This document shows positions 61,892 through 64,000 of a DNA stretch of 64,000 bases, piece by piece. Where the stretch lies: NCBI RefSeq assembly GCF_030816725.1, contig NZ_JAUSYG010000001.1, positions 3,410,001 to 3,474,000 on the forward strand. Reading direction: 5' to 3'. Every line of letters starts with the position of its first letter. The first letter of the stretch is position 1. The translations under genes and the position numbers were made by a program. Source of the stretch: Pseudarthrobacter defluvii. GTDB lineage: Bacteria > Actinomycetota > Actinomycetes > Actinomycetales > Micrococcaceae. The notes beneath the pieces are model-generated. The model was not told the DNA's origin. It did not search any database and saw nothing but the letters and a program-made list of their open reading frames with translations.

Positions 61892-61902
61892 CCACCGGTC
61901 GC

Positions 61903-61992
61903 TTTCACAAATTCATTAGAATGTGAAACAATCATGAATGTGTGAAGGCGGGGCCGCTGAGCGTTTTCGAACGGGGATAAATTCTGAAACGC
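61903..61992. repeat. Repeats in the intergenic region before the alpha-mannosidase end
   Basis: TTTCACA (61903-61909) and TGTGAAA (61922-61928) form an inverted repeat, and TGTGAAG recurs at 61941-61947. A second imperfect repeat pairs GCGTTTTCGAA (61961-61971) with TTCTGAAACGC (61982-61992). No gene is seen in 61892-62110. Confidence 0.45.
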
Positions 61993-62064
61993 AGGCCGTC
62001 CCGGGGGCTTTCGCGCACATTGGGGGGATGAGTGGTGGCGGATCGTTGGGGACCGCCCCCACTC

Positions 62065-62106
62065 AGCCTTTTAAGGGCTGTTTCCGCAGGCCGGGAGTTC
62101 CCCGGC
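62065..62106 (-). terminator. Possible terminator of the alpha-mannosidase gene
   Basis: GCCGGG-agttc-CCCGGC (62090-62106) lies four bases past the stop. A second small stem CAGCCTT/AGGGCTG (62065-62081) follows. There is no T-run, so the call is tentative. Confidence 0.45.
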
Positions 62107-62110
62107 TCTC

Positions 62111-64000
62111 TTAGGCTCCCGTCCGGGCGAACCTCAGCGTCACCAGCTGGAACGGCCGAAGCGTGAGCTCTGCGCCGCGCCCGCCCGGCATAACTCCGGG
62201 AGCTTCAGTGCCGCGTTCCAGGAGATCCGTTGGCACAGTGTCCCGCACCGGGAAGTTGGCGGTGATCGTTCCGGCGGAGCGCTGCCCCAAAGACTCGTAA
62301 AGGCGGACCACCACGTCTCCCGAACCGTCCTGGGCCAGCTTGACTGCTTCGATGACCAGCGCCGGATTGCTGACGGAGAAGAGCGGCTCCACCGGGGAGG
62401 CGCCCCGGACCAGCCGCGGTGCCAGATTGGTCCGGTACCCCTCTTGGACTGCGTCCGCGATATCAGCGCCCGGACGAACAGCCACCGTGAGCTCATGGCG
62501 GCCGCGGTCGGCCCCCGGGTCGGGGAACTTCGGCGCCCGGAGCAGGGAGAGACGCACCGTGGTGGTGGTTCCGCCGTCGGATTCCCTGATGCTCCTGGCC
62601 ACGTCATGGCCGTACGTCGATGAGTTGGACACCGCCACGCCGTAGCCGGGTTCGCCCACATGGATCCACCGGTGGGCACAGATCTCGAACTTGGCCGCTT
62701 CCCAGGACGTGTTGGTATGGGTGGGCCGGAAGACGTGGCCGAACTGCGTTTCGGCAGCCGACCGGTCTGCCCGGACATCGAGGGCGAAGCCGAGTTTCAG
62801 CAGCTTTTCGTGCTCCTGCCAGTCCACCGACGTGGTGATTTCCAGTGACGGACTGCCAGGGGCCAGCGTCATGCGCTGGGTCAGCGGCGAGGTGCCCGCC
62901 AGCCGCTTCACTTCCACGACGGCGCTGCCGCCTTCCCTGGCAAGGCGGACCGATTCTGCCCGCACCAGAGGCGTGACGTTGCGCCGGTAGAACTCGTCGA
63001 TATCCCAGGCATCCCACTCGTTGGGGGTGTCCCGGTGCAGCTCCAGCAGGTTTCCCCGCTGACCTGGGGCGATGGCTTCCCGGCCACTCGCGTGGTCGCG
63101 CAAGGAGGCGAGAAGGCCGTCTGCGTCAACCACGGCACGGATGATCCCGTTGTCCAGGACGTAGCCGCCGTCGTGCTCTGTGGCCTGCACGGGTTTCGGG
63201 CGCGCCACGGGCTCCCCCACTCCCAGTGCAGGGACGCCGTCCCTGGCGTGTGGAGCCGCGTTGAGCAGGAAGTGCCGGTCACCGGACCCCAGCATGGCGG
63301 CAGCAGCCTGGTTGATCAGCCCTTCGAGGGCAGTTTCAATGGCCTGGTAGTTCCGCTCCGCGTCCTGGTGGACCCAGGCAATGGAGCTGCCGGGAAGGAT
63401 GTCGTGGAACTGCTGGAGCAGGACCAACTGCCAGAGGCGCTGGAGTTCGACGGCCGGGTAGTCGAAGGCACCCGGCCTCCGCACAGCGGCCGTGGCACAC
63501 CACAGCTCCGCCTCTCGCAGCAGGTGCTCACTGCGCCGGTTGCCCTTCTTGGTGCGGGCCTGGCTGGTGTACGTGCCGCGGTGGAGTTCGAGGTACATCT
63601 CCCCCACCCAGACGGGCAGGGCCTGGTACTCTTCCTCGGCCTGCCGGAAGAAACTCTCGGCTGAGCCGATCCGGACCCTGGGCGATCCCTCCAGATCCTC
63701 GGTGCGGGCAGCAGCCGCGAGCATTTCCCGGGTGGGGCCGCCGCCGCCGTCGCCAAAGCCAAACGGCACCAACGACACGGAGCCGTGGCCATGGTCCCGG
63801 TAGTTGCGCTCGGCGTGCGCCAGGTCCCGGCCGCTGAGGTCCGAGTTGTAGGTGTCCACTGGCGGGAAGTGGGTGAACAGCCGGGTGCCGTCGATCCCCT
63901 CCCAGTTGAACGTGTGGTGCGGCATCCTGTTGGTCTGGTTCCAGGAGATCTTCTGGGTCAGGAACCATGTGCTGCCCGCCGCCTTGACGATCTGGGGCAG
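62111..64000 (-). CDS. GH38-family alpha-mannosidase, C-terminal part; 5' end outside window
   Basis: The 629 visible residues run without a stop to the right edge, so the N-terminal part is missing. The piece begins inside the catalytic domain (FLTQKISWNQTNRMPHHTFNWEGIDG, a GH38 hallmark), with FTHFPPVDTY, the helical bundle (GEMYLELHRGTYTSQARTKKGNRRSEHLLREAE and QFHDILPGSSIAWVH), then beta-rich C-terminal domains. Such enzymes remove alpha-mannose from glycans, in actinobacteria from host, plant or own polymers. The nucleophile Asp should be in the missing part. An in-frame ATG at 63925 is internal. No signal peptide can be judged. Confidence 0.93.
   Translation of the reverse strand: MPQIVKAAGSTWFLTQKISWNQTNRMPHHTFNWEGIDGTRLFTHFPPVDTYNSDLSGRDLAHAERNYRDHGHGSVSLVPFGFGDGGGGPTREMLAAAARTEDLEGSPRVRIGSAESFFRQAEEEYQALPVWVGEMYLELHRGTYTSQARTKKGNRRSEHLLREAELWCATAAVRRPGAFDYPAVELQRLWQLVLLQQFHDILPGSSIAWVHQDAERNYQAIETALEGLINQAAAAMLGSGDRHFLLNAAPHARDGVPALGVGEPVARPKPVQATEHDGGYVLDNGIIRAVVDADGLLASLRDHASGREAIAPGQRGNLLELHRDTPNEWDAWDIDEFYRRNVTPLVRAESVRLAREGGSAVVEVKRLAGTSPLTQRMTLAPGSPSLEITTSVDWQEHEKLLKLGFALDVRADRSAAETQFGHVFRPTHTNTSWEAAKFEICAHRWIHVGEPGYGVAVSNSSTYGHDVARSIRESDGGTTTTVRLSLLRAPKFPDPGADRGRHELTVAVRPGADIADAVQEGYRTNLAPRLVRGASPVEPLFSVSNPALVIEAVKLAQDGSGDVVVRLYESLGQRSAGTITANFPVRDTVPTDLLERGTEAPGVMPGGRGAELTLRPFQLVTLRFARTGA

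Noticed and set aside
1..64000. CRISPR arrays, insertion sequences, prophage genes, rRNA
   Set aside because: No regularly spaced repeats, transposases, integrases, phage structural genes or rRNA sequence were seen on reading both strands.

Overview
The window is GC-rich actinobacterial DNA with dense codon use, many GTG/TTG starts and ATGA/GTGA gene overlaps. Gene content and protein sequences (pcrA-sucC-sucD neighbourhood, a Corynebacterium-like iol operon, GntR/LacI/MarR-controlled MFS transporters) point to Arthrobacter, Pseudarthrobacter or another Micrococcaceae. This is a chromosomal region rich in nutrient-uptake and catabolic modules. No insertion sequence, prophage, CRISPR array or rRNA was seen. 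There is one tRNA and one clear gene remnant. No intergenic stretch exceeds about 300 bases.

Region by region. 1-9.1 kb: the N-terminal part of a possible McrB-like protein, a small membrane protein, a thioesterase, a heterodimeric ABC exporter with one degenerate ATP site, and a MarR-MFS drug-efflux pair. 9.2-15.1 kb: a guanidino-compound module made of a TPP-dependent decarboxylase-like enzyme, an agmatinase/guanidinobutyrase-family ureohydrolase, a cupin-XRE regulator and a divergent sodium:solute symporter, interrupted by the truncated remnant of an AbiEi/DUF559-type gene. 15.2-18.1 kb: an acidic small protein, an MbfA-like iron exporter and a LOG-family protein.

18.2-34.5 kb: the myo-inositol region. 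A first sugar-porter MFS faces a GntR/UTRA regulator (probable IolR) followed by iolB and a LacI regulator. A second MarR-MFS pair follows. A roughly 10-kb minus-strand operon then runs iolC - aldolase - iolD - iolA - iolE - iolG - iolH - iolT and ends at a strong hairpin terminator. Together these genes encode uptake of inositol, oxidation to inosose, dehydration, ring opening, isomerisation (iolB), phosphorylation, aldol cleavage and conversion of malonate semialdehyde to acetyl-CoA. Sequence motifs shared between the iolC promoter, the gntR promoter and a tautomerase promoter suggest one regulon.

34.6-47.4 kb: a tautomerase, an ArsR-SRPBCC pair, then a carbohydrate cluster. It contains a triosephosphate-isomerase paralogue, an RpiB-like isomerase, a DhaK-DhaL kinase, a 3-hydroxyacyl-CoA-dehydrogenase-like oxidoreductase, a xylose-isomerase-like TIM barrel, two related SDR-MFS pairs and two GntR/FCD regulators. 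The kinase and two isomerases match the known erythrulose-phosphate to erythrose-4-phosphate route. The oxidoreductase and TIM barrel suggest an acid-sugar entry step that I cannot assign, and this is the best candidate for an undescribed pathway.

47.4-64 kb: housekeeping and mixed genes, including sucCD, a lipoprotein, the PcrA/UvrD helicase, an inositol-monophosphatase-family enzyme, tRNA-Arg(CCU) abutting a DUF6314 gene and a Nudix hydrolase, an ABC-F protein with a structured leader plus an ABC exporter, an HTH-plus-membrane-protein pair, and the C-terminal part of a GH38 alpha-mannosidase running off the right edge.
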